A program made the translations under genes and the position numbers. This document shows, one piece after another, positions 43,707 through 52,630 of a stretch of 64,000 nucleotides of DNA. Positions within the stretch are counted from its first letter, which is position 1. Each line of letters opens with the position of its first letter. The notes under the pieces were generated by a model. That model had not been told where the DNA came from, made no database searches, and saw only the letters and a list, made by a program, of their open reading frames with translations. Location of the stretch: contig NZ_QBKH01000003.1 of assembly GCF_003054045.1 (NCBI RefSeq), positions 124,001 to 188,000 on the forward strand. The letters run 5' to 3'. The DNA comes from Sphingobacterium faecium (GTDB lineage: Bacteria; Bacteroidota; Bacteroidia; Sphingobacteriales; Sphingobacteriaceae).

Positions 43707-45767
43707 ATGACTGCACAACATAAACATACATATGATAAAGCTGGAAATCAGCTTTGCTGTACACACACGACAAAGATATATACGCAGGCTGGCGCTTCGG
43801 AACTGGTCGACCATCAGGAAACAGGTAAAGAGCATAGTCATGATGGACACGATCATGCTGAACATCATCACGATGATGATGGCCACGATCATTCTCATGT
43901 AGAAGGTAGTCGGGTGAAACTGTTTGCTCCTGCGATCGTTTCCTTTTTGCTTTTGATGATCGCTATTGTATGGGATAACTGGATAGCACAAGAATGGTTT
44001 GATGGTTGGATAAGAGTTGTATGGTATGTAGTTGCTTATGTTCCTGTGGGTTTTCCTGTTATTAAAGATGCATTTGTCAGTATACGTAAGGGGGATGTTT
44101 TTTCGGAATTTTTGTTAATGGTTATCGCTACCATTGGCGCATTTGCTATCGGTGAATATCCCGAGGGTGTTGCGGTCATGTTATTTTATGCTGTTGGTGA
44201 AGTTTTTCAAACTTTGGCTGTATCGCGTGCTAAAGGAAATATCAAGGCGCTTTTGGATCAGCGCCCAGACGAGGTGACTGTTTTGATTGATGATCGGCCC
44301 CAAATCATAAAAGCTACGGATGCAGAGATCGGATCCATTATTCAATTAAAACCGGGAGAAAAACTTGGATTGGATGGCGAGTTGTTGTCGGATGTTGCTT
44401 CTTTTAATACAGCTGCTTTGACCGGGGAAAGTAAACCTGATCGTAAATCTAAAGGTGAGTCTGTCCTTGCTGGGATGATCAATTTGAATACAGTAAGTCT
44501 CATTAAGGTCACGACTGCATATACAGATAGTAAATTGAGTAAGATCTTGGAACTGGTACAGAATGCAACAGCACAAAAAGCACCGACTGAATTATTCATC
44601 CGTAAATTTGCAAAAATATATACGCCAATCGTTGTTTTTCTAGCGATCGGTATTTGTTTACTCCCGGCGCTATTTGTGCAAGATTACGTATTTAGCGATT
44701 GGTTGTATCGAGCATTGGTATTCTTAGTTATCTCTTGTCCTTGTGCTTTAGTCATCTCTATTCCTTTGGGTTATTTTGGAGGAATAGGTGCAGCCAGCCG
44801 AAATGGTATTTTGTTTAAGGGAAGTAATTTCTTGGACACGTTAGCTCGTATTCAGCATGTGGTGATGGATAAAACTGGAACGATGACCGAAGGTGTTTTT
44901 CAGGTGCAAGAGGTTAATTTTGATGCCAATTTTGATCAGGCCACCATATTGAAGATGGTAAATGCTTTGGAGAGTAATAGTACTCACCCTGTTGCTACAG
45001 CTATCCATCAATATGTGGGTGAGGTAGATCATGGTATTCGCCTAGATCAAGTGGAAGAAATAGGCGGACATGGATTGCAGGCAATAGTGGATGGAAAGCA
45101 ATTGTTAGTGGGTAATTTTAAGTTGATGGATATGTTTAATGTCCGTTATGATGTTGATCCTGCTTCGATCGTATATACTTTGATCGCTGTTGCCTATGAT
45201 AGTAAGTTTGTCGGTTATATGACTATTGCAGACACCATTAAAGCTGATGCATTAGAAACGATTGAACAATTGCATAAATTGAATGTAAAAGCAACGATGC
45301 TAAGCGGAGATAAAAGTTCGGTGGTTCGCCATGTCGCGGATCAATTGGGTATTGATCATGCGTATGGAGATCTGTTGCCAGAAGATAAAGTCAATAAACT
45401 TAAAGAAATTAAGGCACAGAATCAACGCGTTGCATTCGTTGGGGATGGTGTCAATGATGCTCCCGTGGTAGCTCTGAGTGATGTGGGGATCGCAATGGGA
45501 GGTCTAGGAAGTGATGCTACCATTGAAACTGCCGATGTGGTGATACAAGATGATAAACCGTCTAAAATACCGATTGCAATTCGTATTGGTAAGCAAACAA
45601 AGCGCGTCGTATGGCAAAATATTACCTTAGCTTTTGTGGTGAAGGGAATTGTATTGATCTTAGGAGCAGGGGGGATAGCAACGATGTGGGAAGCTGTTTT
45701 TGCTGATGTTGGTGTCTCTTTGATTGCGATACTAAATGCGGTAAGAATCCAGAAAATGAAATTTTAA
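43707..45767 (+). CDS. P1B-type heavy-metal ATPase (zinc/cadmium/cobalt export)
   Basis: 686 residues. In place of a CxxC metal-binding domain the N-terminus has a His/Asp-rich stretch (about residues 35-65, e.g. EHSHDGHDHAEHHHDDDGHD), typical of zinc exporters. TGES (239-242), the transport motif CPCAL (344-348), the phosphorylated Asp388 in DKTGT and GDGVNDAPV are intact. CPC in helix 6 and a late Asp in FADVGVSL (the P1B-2 DxG element) indicate Zn/Cd/Pb selectivity. Pumps metal from cytoplasm to periplasm. Preceded by a Fur-family gene. Confidence 0.95.
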   Translation: MTAQHKHTYDKAGNQLCCTHTTKIYTQAGASELVDHQETGKEHSHDGHDHAEHHHDDDGHDHSHVEGSRVKLFAPAIVSFLLLMIAIVWDNWIAQEWFDGWIRVVWYVVAYVPVGFPVIKDAFVSIRKGDVFSEFLLMVIATIGAFAIGEYPEGVAVMLFYAVGEVFQTLAVSRAKGNIKALLDQRPDEVTVLIDDRPQIIKATDAEIGSIIQLKPGEKLGLDGELLSDVASFNTAALTGESKPDRKSKGESVLAGMINLNTVSLIKVTTAYTDSKLSKILELVQNATAQKAPTELFIRKFAKIYTPIVVFLAIGICLLPALFVQDYVFSDWLYRALVFLVISCPCALVISIPLGYFGGIGAASRNGILFKGSNFLDTLARIQHVVMDKTGTMTEGVFQVQEVNFDANFDQATILKMVNALESNSTHPVATAIHQYVGEVDHGIRLDQVEEIGGHGLQAIVDGKQLLVGNFKLMDMFNVRYDVDPASIVYTLIAVAYDSKFVGYMTIADTIKADALETIEQLHKLNVKATMLSGDKSSVVRHVADQLGIDHAYGDLLPEDKVNKLKEIKAQNQRVAFVGDGVNDAPVVALSDVGIAMGGLGSDATIETADVVIQDDKPSKIPIAIRIGKQTKRVVWQNITLAFVVKGIVLILGAGGIATMWEAVFADVGVSLIAILNAVRIQKMKF

Positions 45768-45776
45768 TTTTGTTGG

Positions 45777-45813
45777 AAAGTGCTCGGTATTTGAAATCAT
45801 GTGAGCACTTTTT
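45777..45813 (+). terminator. Hairpin terminator
   Basis: AAAGTGCTC pairs with GAGCACTTT, followed by T residues, after the ATPase gene. It also separates it from the convergent SIR2-like gene. Confidence 0.8.
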
Positions 45814-45841
45814 AGGCATTCATATTACTCTGTTTGCATCT

Positions 45842-46717
45842 TTACAATTTACCTTTTATGCTGTTTATAACTGCTTTATAATAATTGGTTTTGTTTTCAT
45901 CGTCAACGATCTCTACCTTGACATCATTGGCTCTTAAAAGCTGTATTTTGTCTGATGAAAGTTTTACATATTTATTGGGAATATAATAGTAAAGCTGATT
46001 TTTGATAAAGGTATTTTTCTTGTAAAACTTGTTTCTTGCGCGGTAAGTCAGCAGCCACCAAAGATCGATCTCTACAAAATCCAATGAGAGTCCAAAAATA
46101 TGAACATCTTCTGTGAAGAAGAGGTCAATCCATGATTGTAAAGCCATTTGTTTACCGGTCTGTAATCTTCTGATCAGGGAGGCTTTATACACTTTTGTGC
46201 TTGGTGAATAGTTTGGCCCATTGACAACATAGTCACGCATTTTTTGCAATTGTCCGCAGTAATGTTCATAGCCAAGGTTAATCGAAAATGGATTATTGCA
46301 ATCTCCGTGAATATGCCAGTAGTTTTTGTTTAAAGATCGATATTGTCTAAATACACTGTAGGTCGTTTCATTCACTAAACTTGTTTTTACTTTTGGATGT
46401 ATGCCTTCTAGACTGAAATCATAATTGGTTGTCATGATATTTTGAATGGGTAATTCTCTAATCAATTCATGGAGTTCATTTTGTTGTATCGAGGAAACAG
46501 CATCTGCAATGAAAGTTTTAAGCTCTTTCTCATCCACATGCTTTTGTTTTATTGCATTTAGAAATATCTCTTCGTAGAGCATAGGGAATGGTTTCTGACC
46601 ATTCTCTAAGGATTGAACATGATATTTTTTCTTAATACTAATTAACAGATCATTCCAACTTGTTCCTTTATTGATATTGTTGATGTCATTGCCAATTAGT
46701 AGCGCTGCATGAGTCAT
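45842..46717 (-). CDS. SIR2-like domain protein, isolated
   Basis: 291 residues. The N-terminal part has the SIR2-like NAD-pocket landmarks: ALLIGNDINN at the start (in place of GAGxS), IQNIMTTNYDFSLE (Thr97-Asn98-Tyr99-Asp100) and YWHIHGD with His137 in the catalytic position. No zinc finger is present, which separates it from protein deacetylases and places it with the SIR2-like proteins that degrade NAD in phage defence (Thoeris, DSR, SIR2-HerA). No partner gene of such systems is adjacent, as far as I see; both neighbours are unrelated. NADase activity is therefore a family-based inference. Confidence 0.8.
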   Translation of the reverse strand: MTHAALLIGNDINNINKGTSWNDLLISIKKKYHVQSLENGQKPFPMLYEEIFLNAIKQKHVDEKELKTFIADAVSSIQQNELHELIRELPIQNIMTTNYDFSLEGIHPKVKTSLVNETTYSVFRQYRSLNKNYWHIHGDCNNPFSINLGYEHYCGQLQKMRDYVVNGPNYSPSTKVYKASLIRRLQTGKQMALQSWIDLFFTEDVHIFGLSLDFVEIDLWWLLTYRARNKFYKKNTFIKNQLYYYIPNKYVKLSSDKIQLLRANDVKVEIVDDENKTNYYKAVINSIKGKL

Positions 46718-47107
46718 AGTTTTGAGTGGTCTTAATAATTGCTTTATTAGTGCCTTTGATTAAATCTAATATCGTTATTTTTTCCCAATCTATCTTTAGT
46801 GAAGATGATTTTGTGCTGCTGTAATATGTCATACGTTTGTGAATTCGTAACGTGTTAAATTTTCTGAAACTGTTCCTTTGTTGCCTTTGTTGTTTTTACT
46901 ATCGATATATCTGTAAACCGAAATAGTACAATATATTTTCTACAGCTCAAATAAATAAAGTCATGGCGGATTAATACGCTTATAATATGTGGTTTATACT
47001 TGTTTTGAGGAATATTTAAAAAAAAAGAAAATCTTCCAATCCGCTCGTAAAAAGTTGTCGTATATAGCTATATAAACTAAAATTATACACTAAAAAACGA
47101 ATATGTT
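46718..47107. other. Divergent intergenic region
   Basis: 390 AT-rich bases between the SIR2-like gene and the ferritin-like pair, holding the promoters of both. No ORF, no strong hairpin and no clear TAnnTTTG box was found, so the ferritin pair may use another sigma factor. Confidence 0.45.
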
Positions 47108-47827
47108 ATGGAAAAGATGTCATCTCAAAAAGAGTGTTTAATCGATGAAAAAGAACACCTCGATAAAAAAGACCTTCATAGAAGGGATTTCTTAAAATTT
47201 ACTGGTGCTGGACTTGCTGGCGTCGCTTTATTAGGGCTTTCTAGCTGTAAAAAAGATCGCAACGACGATGATATGAGCGGTAATGGTTTCTATTTTGGTA
47301 GCGGCGATATTGCTATTTTAAATTATGCCTACGCACTAGAACAGCTTGAAGCTGCATTTTACATTAAAGTTGTCAACAGTCCTTTTTCCGGTATTACAGA
47401 TATGGAAAAGAGTTTTTTTACGGACATTCGCGATCATGAAATTGCACATCGTGAGTTTTTCAAAAAAGCATTAGGAGACAAAGCAATATTGGATTTGGAA
47501 TTTAATCTTTCGGGGATTAACTTTTCTAGTCGTGACAGCGTATTAGCAACAGCCAAAACATTTGAAGACCTGGGGGTATCTGCTTATAATGGTGCAGGAT
47601 GGTTGATCAAGGATGTGTCTTATTTATTGTTAGCGGGCAAAATAGTTTCCGTGGAAGCTAGACACGCTGCATGGATCAGAGACCTGATTGATAATGGAAG
47701 TTTTGCAAATCAAGAGGTCATTGATGCAAATGGTCTTGATGTTGCTAAAAGCCCTAGCATGGTACTTCAAGCGGCTGCGCCTTTTATCAAATCTAAAATT
47801 GATGTAAAGGATTTACCTACTTACTAA
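47108..47827 (+). CDS. Tat-exported ferritin-like lipoprotein
   Basis: 239 residues. RRDFLKFTGAGLAGVALLGLSSC is a Tat signal (twin Arg at about 25-26) that ends in a lipobox Cys, so the protein is folded before export and then lipidated. The mature part is a four-helix ferritin-like bundle with the metal pattern ALEQLEAAFYIKV, FTDIRDHEIAHREFF (ExxH) and SVEARHAAWIRDL (ExxxH). This is the Ferritin_2 / desiccation-related group of unknown catalysis. Paired with a paralogue 20 bases downstream. Confidence 0.88.
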   Translation: MEKMSSQKECLIDEKEHLDKKDLHRRDFLKFTGAGLAGVALLGLSSCKKDRNDDDMSGNGFYFGSGDIAILNYAYALEQLEAAFYIKVVNSPFSGITDMEKSFFTDIRDHEIAHREFFKKALGDKAILDLEFNLSGINFSSRDSVLATAKTFEDLGVSAYNGAGWLIKDVSYLLLAGKIVSVEARHAAWIRDLIDNGSFANQEVIDANGLDVAKSPSMVLQAAAPFIKSKIDVKDLPTY

Positions 47828-47847
47828 CTTTTTAAAATTTTATTGTT

Positions 47848-48681
47848 ATGAATCTTTTAAATGTATTTGACGAAATAAATAATGTTGATCCTGAATTTAC
47901 AGATCGCATTAGTCCACGTAGAGAAGTTATTCGAAATATGACTTCATTTGGTAAAAAAATTACATTGGCATCTTTGCCTTTTCTCATAAGTGATTTGTTT
48001 AAGAAAGCATATGGAGCTACTGCACCTACGGATGTAAATGGAGTATTGAATTATGCTTTGACGTTGGAATATCTGGAAGCGGAATACTACACGATGGGCG
48101 TGGCAGCTTCTAATCTAATTCCTTCGGGTAGACCATTAGGTGCAATCACGACGATTCGCGATCACGAAAATGCGCATGTTAAATTTTTGAAACAGGTATT
48201 AGGTGATAAGGCTGTTTCGAAACCTACTTTTGACTTTACAGCAGGGGGAACTTTTGCCAATGTATTTAGTGATTATGATACTTTTTTGGCTTTAGCTCAG
48301 GCTTTTGAAGATACTGGTGTACGTGCTTATAAAGGTCAAGCTGGAATATTATTAGGCAATAAGGTTGTACTTACGGCCGCTTTACAAATCCATTCTGTAG
48401 AAGCTCGTCACGCATCTCATATCCGTCAGATGCGTAGAGCTAGAGGGGGAGGTGCAGCAAATCAAAAGCCATGGATAACAGGTGCCAATGATAGTGGTAT
48501 TGGTGCAGTTGTAGATCCTGTCTATATGGGTGAGGATAATAAAGTACAAGCAAATGTTGATATTACAACTCTAAAAGGAGTTTCTGGAAATATATCTCTT
48601 GCAGCTGCAACACAATCTTTTGATGAACCGTTAGGTGCTGAGGCTGTACTTAATATTGCAAGTCTGTTTATTAAAAATTAG
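47848..48681 (+). CDS. Ferritin-like protein, paralogue
   Basis: 277 residues. The same helix motifs as the previous gene: ALTLEYLEAEYYTMGVA, TIRDHENAHVKFLKQVLGDKA and SVEARHASHIRQM, so the carboxylate-His metal set is intact. The N-terminus SPRREVIRNMTSFGKKITLA then a hydrophobic run looks like a weak Tat-type signal with a lower-scoring core. It lacks a lipobox. The two proteins probably act together in the periplasm. A terminator follows. Confidence 0.85.
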   Translation: MNLLNVFDEINNVDPEFTDRISPRREVIRNMTSFGKKITLASLPFLISDLFKKAYGATAPTDVNGVLNYALTLEYLEAEYYTMGVAASNLIPSGRPLGAITTIRDHENAHVKFLKQVLGDKAVSKPTFDFTAGGTFANVFSDYDTFLALAQAFEDTGVRAYKGQAGILLGNKVVLTAALQIHSVEARHASHIRQMRRARGGGAANQKPWITGANDSGIGAVVDPVYMGEDNKVQANVDITTLKGVSGNISLAAATQSFDEPLGAEAVLNIASLFIKN

Positions 48682-48701
48682 TGTATAATGCTTTGATAAA
48701 G

Positions 48702-48737
48702 AGCTCTCTGTTTGTTATGAACAGGGGGCTTTTTTTA
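48702..48737 (+). terminator. Hairpin terminator of the ferritin-like pair
   Basis: AGCTCTCTGTT pairs with AACAGGGGGCT (two G-U pairs) and is followed by seven T. Confidence 0.8.
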
Positions 48738-49295
48738 TTCTAATAATTTGATACCTTTCATCACTTAAATTTGCGAGTCTAACGGATGTTCTTAAACTTG
48801 ATCCTGCCTTATTGTTTGATATGATTTATTAATTAGTGCATTCAGATCCTGTATTTGTTTTAATAGATACTTTGTAGGTGTCTAAAAATAAAATGTATTT
48901 AATTGAATATGTACTATTCGATCAATAAATTTTTGATTTTAAAATTTATACTTTAATAATTTTTTAACTGAAATAATTAAAACATTTCATGGATGGTCGT
49001 TGTTTAACCATAAGAAGATTAATGAATCTGACAATAATAAAATGGGAAGGGATTATTTTCCTGATTCTAAATTTATCAATATTGACAAGGTCAGATAATT
49101 GAGTTTTTGATCTTTAGAAACATAAGGAACTAAGGTGTAATTTTGAAATACAGGACTTTGTTTTATATATTTTTATGCGTGTTCCACCTGTTAATAACTT
49201 ATAAAAGGGGGATAGATATCTTAACGCATATTTTAGATTGAGTTATTTTTTCTCAAAAGAGCTCAGGGTTTCTATAGTATGCACTTAATTTAATG
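48738..49295. other. Intergenic region without recognisable gene
   Basis: About 560 very AT-rich bases. No ORF with coding character. There may be remnants of a lost gene, but none could be recognised. A small RNA cannot be excluded. Confidence 0.45.
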
Positions 49296-49323
49296 TAAAC
49301 TATGCAATTTAAACTATGCAATT
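49296..49323 (+). repeat. 14-bp tandem duplication across a start codon
   Basis: TAAACTATGCAATT occurs twice in direct tandem (49296-49309 and 49310-49323). The second copy holds the ATG of the 87-residue gene at 49316; the first copy holds another ATG 14 bases upstream, in another frame. Confidence 0.75.
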
Positions 49324-49579
49324 TTTACCTGTTAACTACAATTTATTACGACAACTGCAAATTAGAGGTTATAATATATTAGCATCTGCACAAGGTATTG
49401 ATCATGAAAACCCAAGTTACTATCCTATCCAAGTTAATGATGTTTGGGATTATTTGGTTCGACTAGATTGTACATCTGGAATTGGTGAGCCGGCTTTAAT
49501 TGTTATTGATGATGCACTTAGGAATGTTGAAGAACAACATTTTGAAGGTGCTGTATTTGTTGATTTTGAGATTGATTGA
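49316..49579 (+). CDS. Small unknown acidic protein
   Basis: 87 residues, pI clearly low, no signal peptide. Text-book amino-acid usage and a clear helix/strand alternation (YNLLRQLQIRGYNILASAQ, PIQVNDVWDYLVRLD, EPALIVIDDALRNVEEQ, GAVFVDFEID) suggest it is real. I recognise no family. A 14-bp duplication at its start could change translation. Isolated between long AT-rich gaps. Confidence 0.5.
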   Translation: MQFLPVNYNLLRQLQIRGYNILASAQGIDHENPSYYPIQVNDVWDYLVRLDCTSGIGEPALIVIDDALRNVEEQHFEGAVFVDFEID

Positions 49580-49825
49580 AGTTTTATTGAAACTATAATT
49601 TATTTTGGATGTAATCATTATTGGAATTAACTTAATTATATCTTATTATACTAAATATCTATAAAAATCTATTATTTAAAGCGATATACAGTTTTTTACG
49701 GTTGTTTTTGAAAAAGTAATCATTATTAAATTAAAAATATGAGGTGATTAGGATAAGCTCATATTTTTAATTTATGCCTTTAGATCTTATTCTTCGAAGG
49801 TTGAATTTTTAGTATAATTCAACTA

Positions 49826-50590
49826 CTACAAAAACATACCTCCAGAAACTTCAATACGTTGCGCATTGATCCATTTAGCATCTTCAGTACACAGGAATGC
49901 AACTACACCTCCGATATCATCCGGTAATCCTACTCTTCCAAGTGCTGTTTGTGCTGCAATGGCTATATTAATCTGCTCGTTATCACGCACCATGCCGTTT
50001 CCAAAATCAGTTTCAATCGCTCCTGGAGCTATAATATTAGCTCTGATTCCTCTTGATCCAAGCTCTTTAGCTTGATATTTCGTTAGTGTTTCCATAGCTC
50101 CTTTCATGGATGCATAAGCTGCATATCCGGGAGTAGAAAAACGAGCCAGCCCTGATGAAATATTCACTATGGCACCTCCATCTTGAAGAACTGGTAAAGC
50201 TTTTTGTGTTAAAAAAAATGCTCCTTTGAAATGAATATTTACTAAATTGTCAAACTGTTCTTCTGTTGTATCCGCGAAAGACGCATGTATTCCTATACCC
50301 GCATTGTTGATTAAAAAATCAAATTTATCGGTATTAAAAACAGATTTGAGGCTTAGTTTTACTTCTGTAAAGAATGAATCAAAGGTCTTGCTGTCTGCAA
50401 CATTGAGCTGTAAGGCTATTGCATTTACGCCAAGTTTTATAATTTCTTCAACGGTGTTTTCAGCTTCTTTTTGTTGCGATTGATATGTTAATATGATATC
50501 GATTCCTTTTGATGCGATTTTGAGAGCTGTATTTTTTCCTAGTCCGCGGCTACCACCAGTTACTAGTGCAATTTTATTTTTTGTTTCCAT
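49826..50590 (-). CDS. Short-chain dehydrogenase/reductase
   Basis: 254 residues, Rossmann fold with the NAD(P) motif TGGSRGLG (residues 11-18), NNAGIG, and the catalytic Ser (NISSG) and YxxxK (YASMK) in place; late EVSGGMFL is the usual end. NADP preference is likely from the Ser-Arg after the second Gly. Substrate unknown. An AraC-type gene lies 64 bases upstream on the same strand and may be co-transcribed. Confidence 0.93.
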   Translation of the reverse strand: METKNKIALVTGGSRGLGKNTALKIASKGIDIILTYQSQQKEAENTVEEIIKLGVNAIALQLNVADSKTFDSFFTEVKLSLKSVFNTDKFDFLINNAGIGIHASFADTTEEQFDNLVNIHFKGAFFLTQKALPVLQDGGAIVNISSGLARFSTPGYAAYASMKGAMETLTKYQAKELGSRGIRANIIAPGAIETDFGNGMVRDNEQINIAIAAQTALGRVGLPDDIGGVVAFLCTEDAKWINAQRIEVSGGMFL

Positions 50591-50654
50591 TTGCTTTTAA
50601 ATTGAAAACAAAGTTAGATGACAAATGTTGATAAAAATGGTGACAGTTTAAGTA

Positions 50655-51062
50655 TTATATAGCTATTTTATCTTCTTTAGAAGGTAAGGATTGGAAATAA
50701 TCTGTACGATATTGCTTTGGAGTTTTTCCCGAAAAGCGCTTAAAGAATTTGGTGAAGTTGGATGGATCATAGGTTAATGTCCGCGCAACTTCGGAAATTG
50801 GCATTTTATCAATTTGTAATAGTGATTTTGATATTTCCATTAATCTGTTTTCCATAAAATAACATGGTGAGTGTCCTGTTGCGGCTTTGATCGTATTGCT
50901 GAGGTGAATGGGATGTATATATAGCAATGCTGCAAAATCTCGAATCTCAAACATTTGGTCCTTATCTCCAGATAATATATCTTTAAGGTGATTATCTACC
51001 TCTCGTAAAAAATCAGCAGTTATTTCATGTTGACGGGTTAAAAACTTTTCTGGAATTTTCAT
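50655..51062 (-). CDS. Short AraC-family regulator
   Basis: 135 residues. Contains the double helix-turn-helix only: IRDFAALLYIHPIHLSNTIKAATG and ISEVARTLTYDPSNFTKFFKRFSG, ending GKTPKQYR. There is no sensory domain, a common stand-alone form in Bacteroidota. Together with the downstream SDR it forms a probable two-gene unit. Confidence 0.9.
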   Translation of the reverse strand: MKIPEKFLTRQHEITADFLREVDNHLKDILSGDKDQMFEIRDFAALLYIHPIHLSNTIKAATGHSPCYFMENRLMEISKSLLQIDKMPISEVARTLTYDPSNFTKFFKRFSGKTPKQYRTDYFQSLPSKEDKIAI

Positions 51063-51310
51063 GTCTTCGAAAGTGCAATTTTAGTAAAAAGTATTCCGTA
51101 TTTGCTGTTTTAAAATAATACGTGTATTTTTTATCTCGTTTGTAAATTTTGCTTATCTAAAAATAAGAAAAAAAAATTATTTTTTCTTTCTTGTATACCG
51201 GTATTTACGTTGAGTTTTCTTTAGATAGCTCCAAATGACCATCGGGTATCCTGCAAATTCGTAGAGTTATCGTTTTGAAGCTTACGATCATTCTTAATGA
51301 GTTGTGAAAA

Positions 51311-51613
51311 ATGAAAATGACAAGCGAAAATGATGTACGGGTAAATGGAAAATTTAAGAATAGAATGGAAGCTAAAGATGGTAGTTTTGGCTTTGATTTT
51401 GAAGGTGTTTATGATAAGGTCGAATTGTTTAAGGAGTTGGCTTACAGTATGACTGACGGAAGAAAGGTGAGTACCGTATTTACGGAAAAGGATGGTAAAA
51501 CAACTCTTTCGACAGTTTTTGATGCGGAGAGCGAAAATGAGGTTGAAGTTCAAAAACAAGGATGGCAGGTCATCTTAAACAGTTTTTCAAATTATGTCGA
51601 ATCAAAAAATTAG
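51311..51613 (+). pseudogene. N-terminally truncated SRPBCC (AHSA1-like) gene
   Basis: 100 residues. The sequence ENDVRVNGKFKNRMEAKDGSFGFDFEGVY onwards, MTDGRKVSTVF and KQGWQVILNSFSNYVES is that of the AHSA1/START-like SRPBCC family, but family members normally have about 45 further residues first (up to the DDWxxP region), which are missing. The bases upstream do not give a convincing continuation in any frame. So this is a relic or a strongly shortened gene. An intact paralogue follows 21 bases later. Confidence 0.6.
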
Positions 51614-51634
51614 TAAATCCTAAAATTTGGTGTC

Positions 51635-52084
51635 ATGAAAAAGAATACAGTTTCCTTACATCGCATTATTCAGGCGGGGCCTGAAAAAGTGTTTCATGCT
51701 TTTGCTGATCCAATAGCACATTCCACCTGGTTACCTCCTTATGGTTTTATATGTACGGTGCAACAAATGGACTTTAAAGTAGGCGGTAACTTTAAAATGA
51801 CCTTTATTAATTTTAGTACTGGAAATGGTCATTCATTTGGTGGAAAATATTTAGAGATTGTACCGAACGAATCAATTAAATATAGTGATCGTTTTGATGA
51901 TCCTAATCTTCCGGGAGAAATGATAACCACAGTTTCATTGAATAAGGTGTCCTGCGGTACTGAACTTAAAATTGTGCAAGAAAATATTCCAGATATAATA
52001 CCTGTTGAAATGTGCTATTTAGGTTGGCAGGAATCATTAGATAAAATGAAGAGATTGGTTGAAACTGAAATACCTGATGCTTAA
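51635..52084 (+). CDS. SRPBCC (AHSA1-like) protein
   Basis: 149 residues, full length. IIQAGPEKVFHAFADPIAHSTWLPPYGF, VGGNFKMTFINFSTGNGHSFGGKYLEIVPN and CYLGWQESLDKMKRLVE are the hallmarks. These helix-grip proteins bind hydrophobic ligands; many in Bacteroidota are of unknown role. It overlaps slightly with or adjoins the next VOC gene, so the two are probably co-expressed. Confidence 0.85.
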   Translation: MKKNTVSLHRIIQAGPEKVFHAFADPIAHSTWLPPYGFICTVQQMDFKVGGNFKMTFINFSTGNGHSFGGKYLEIVPNESIKYSDRFDDPNLPGEMITTVSLNKVSCGTELKIVQENIPDIIPVEMCYLGWQESLDKMKRLVETEIPDA

Positions 52085-52094
52085 TGGAAATACA

Positions 52095-52508
52095 ATGTTA
52101 TTTAAAAATACCAACAAATTGGTAAGTGGAATCTTCCTCACATTTTCTGGAAATTGTAAAGAAGCGCTAACATTTTACCATAGCTGTTTTGGTGGTACAT
52201 TACATTTTGATACATTCACGAATCAATTACAGGATTTTCCAAAAAATCCTGTAATTTTTGGATCACTCATCTCTAAGGATATTGTTATTCACGGTTCGGA
52301 TTTAGTTGCTGATGAGGGCCGAATCATTGGGAACTATCTATCTGTCTTTTTAATGTGTGAAAATGTTGTTTATAGAAATTTGTTAGTGGAGAAACTCGCA
52401 AGCAGTCATTATCATTTCCCTAAAAGGCATCATGATTTACAAAAACTAATTGAAATAAGCGATGCTTATGATGTGAAGTGGTTGTTAGCTATTTCCTCTG
52501 TCATGTAA
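52095..52508 (+). CDS. PhnB-like VOC-superfamily protein
   Basis: 137 residues with the start at 52095; starts at 52059 or 52077 would overlap the previous gene. LVSGIFLTFSGNCKEALTFYHSCFGGTLHF is the PhnB/3-demethylubiquinone-type VOC opening, followed by VIFGSLISKDIVIHGSDL and GNYLSVFLMCE. It is somewhat divergent at its C-terminus. Substrate unknown. Confidence 0.75.
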   Translation: MLFKNTNKLVSGIFLTFSGNCKEALTFYHSCFGGTLHFDTFTNQLQDFPKNPVIFGSLISKDIVIHGSDLVADEGRIIGNYLSVFLMCENVVYRNLLVEKLASSHYHFPKRHHDLQKLIEISDAYDVKWLLAISSVM

Positions 52509-52630
52509 CCGTAAGAAATGAACTTATATTCTATGAAATTATTGCAACTTCATTGCAATAAAGATGGTAATCATTATCTTTATTAAAATTAGATCCTGCA
52601 CTTGTTACTGGATCAATAAAACTATGATAT

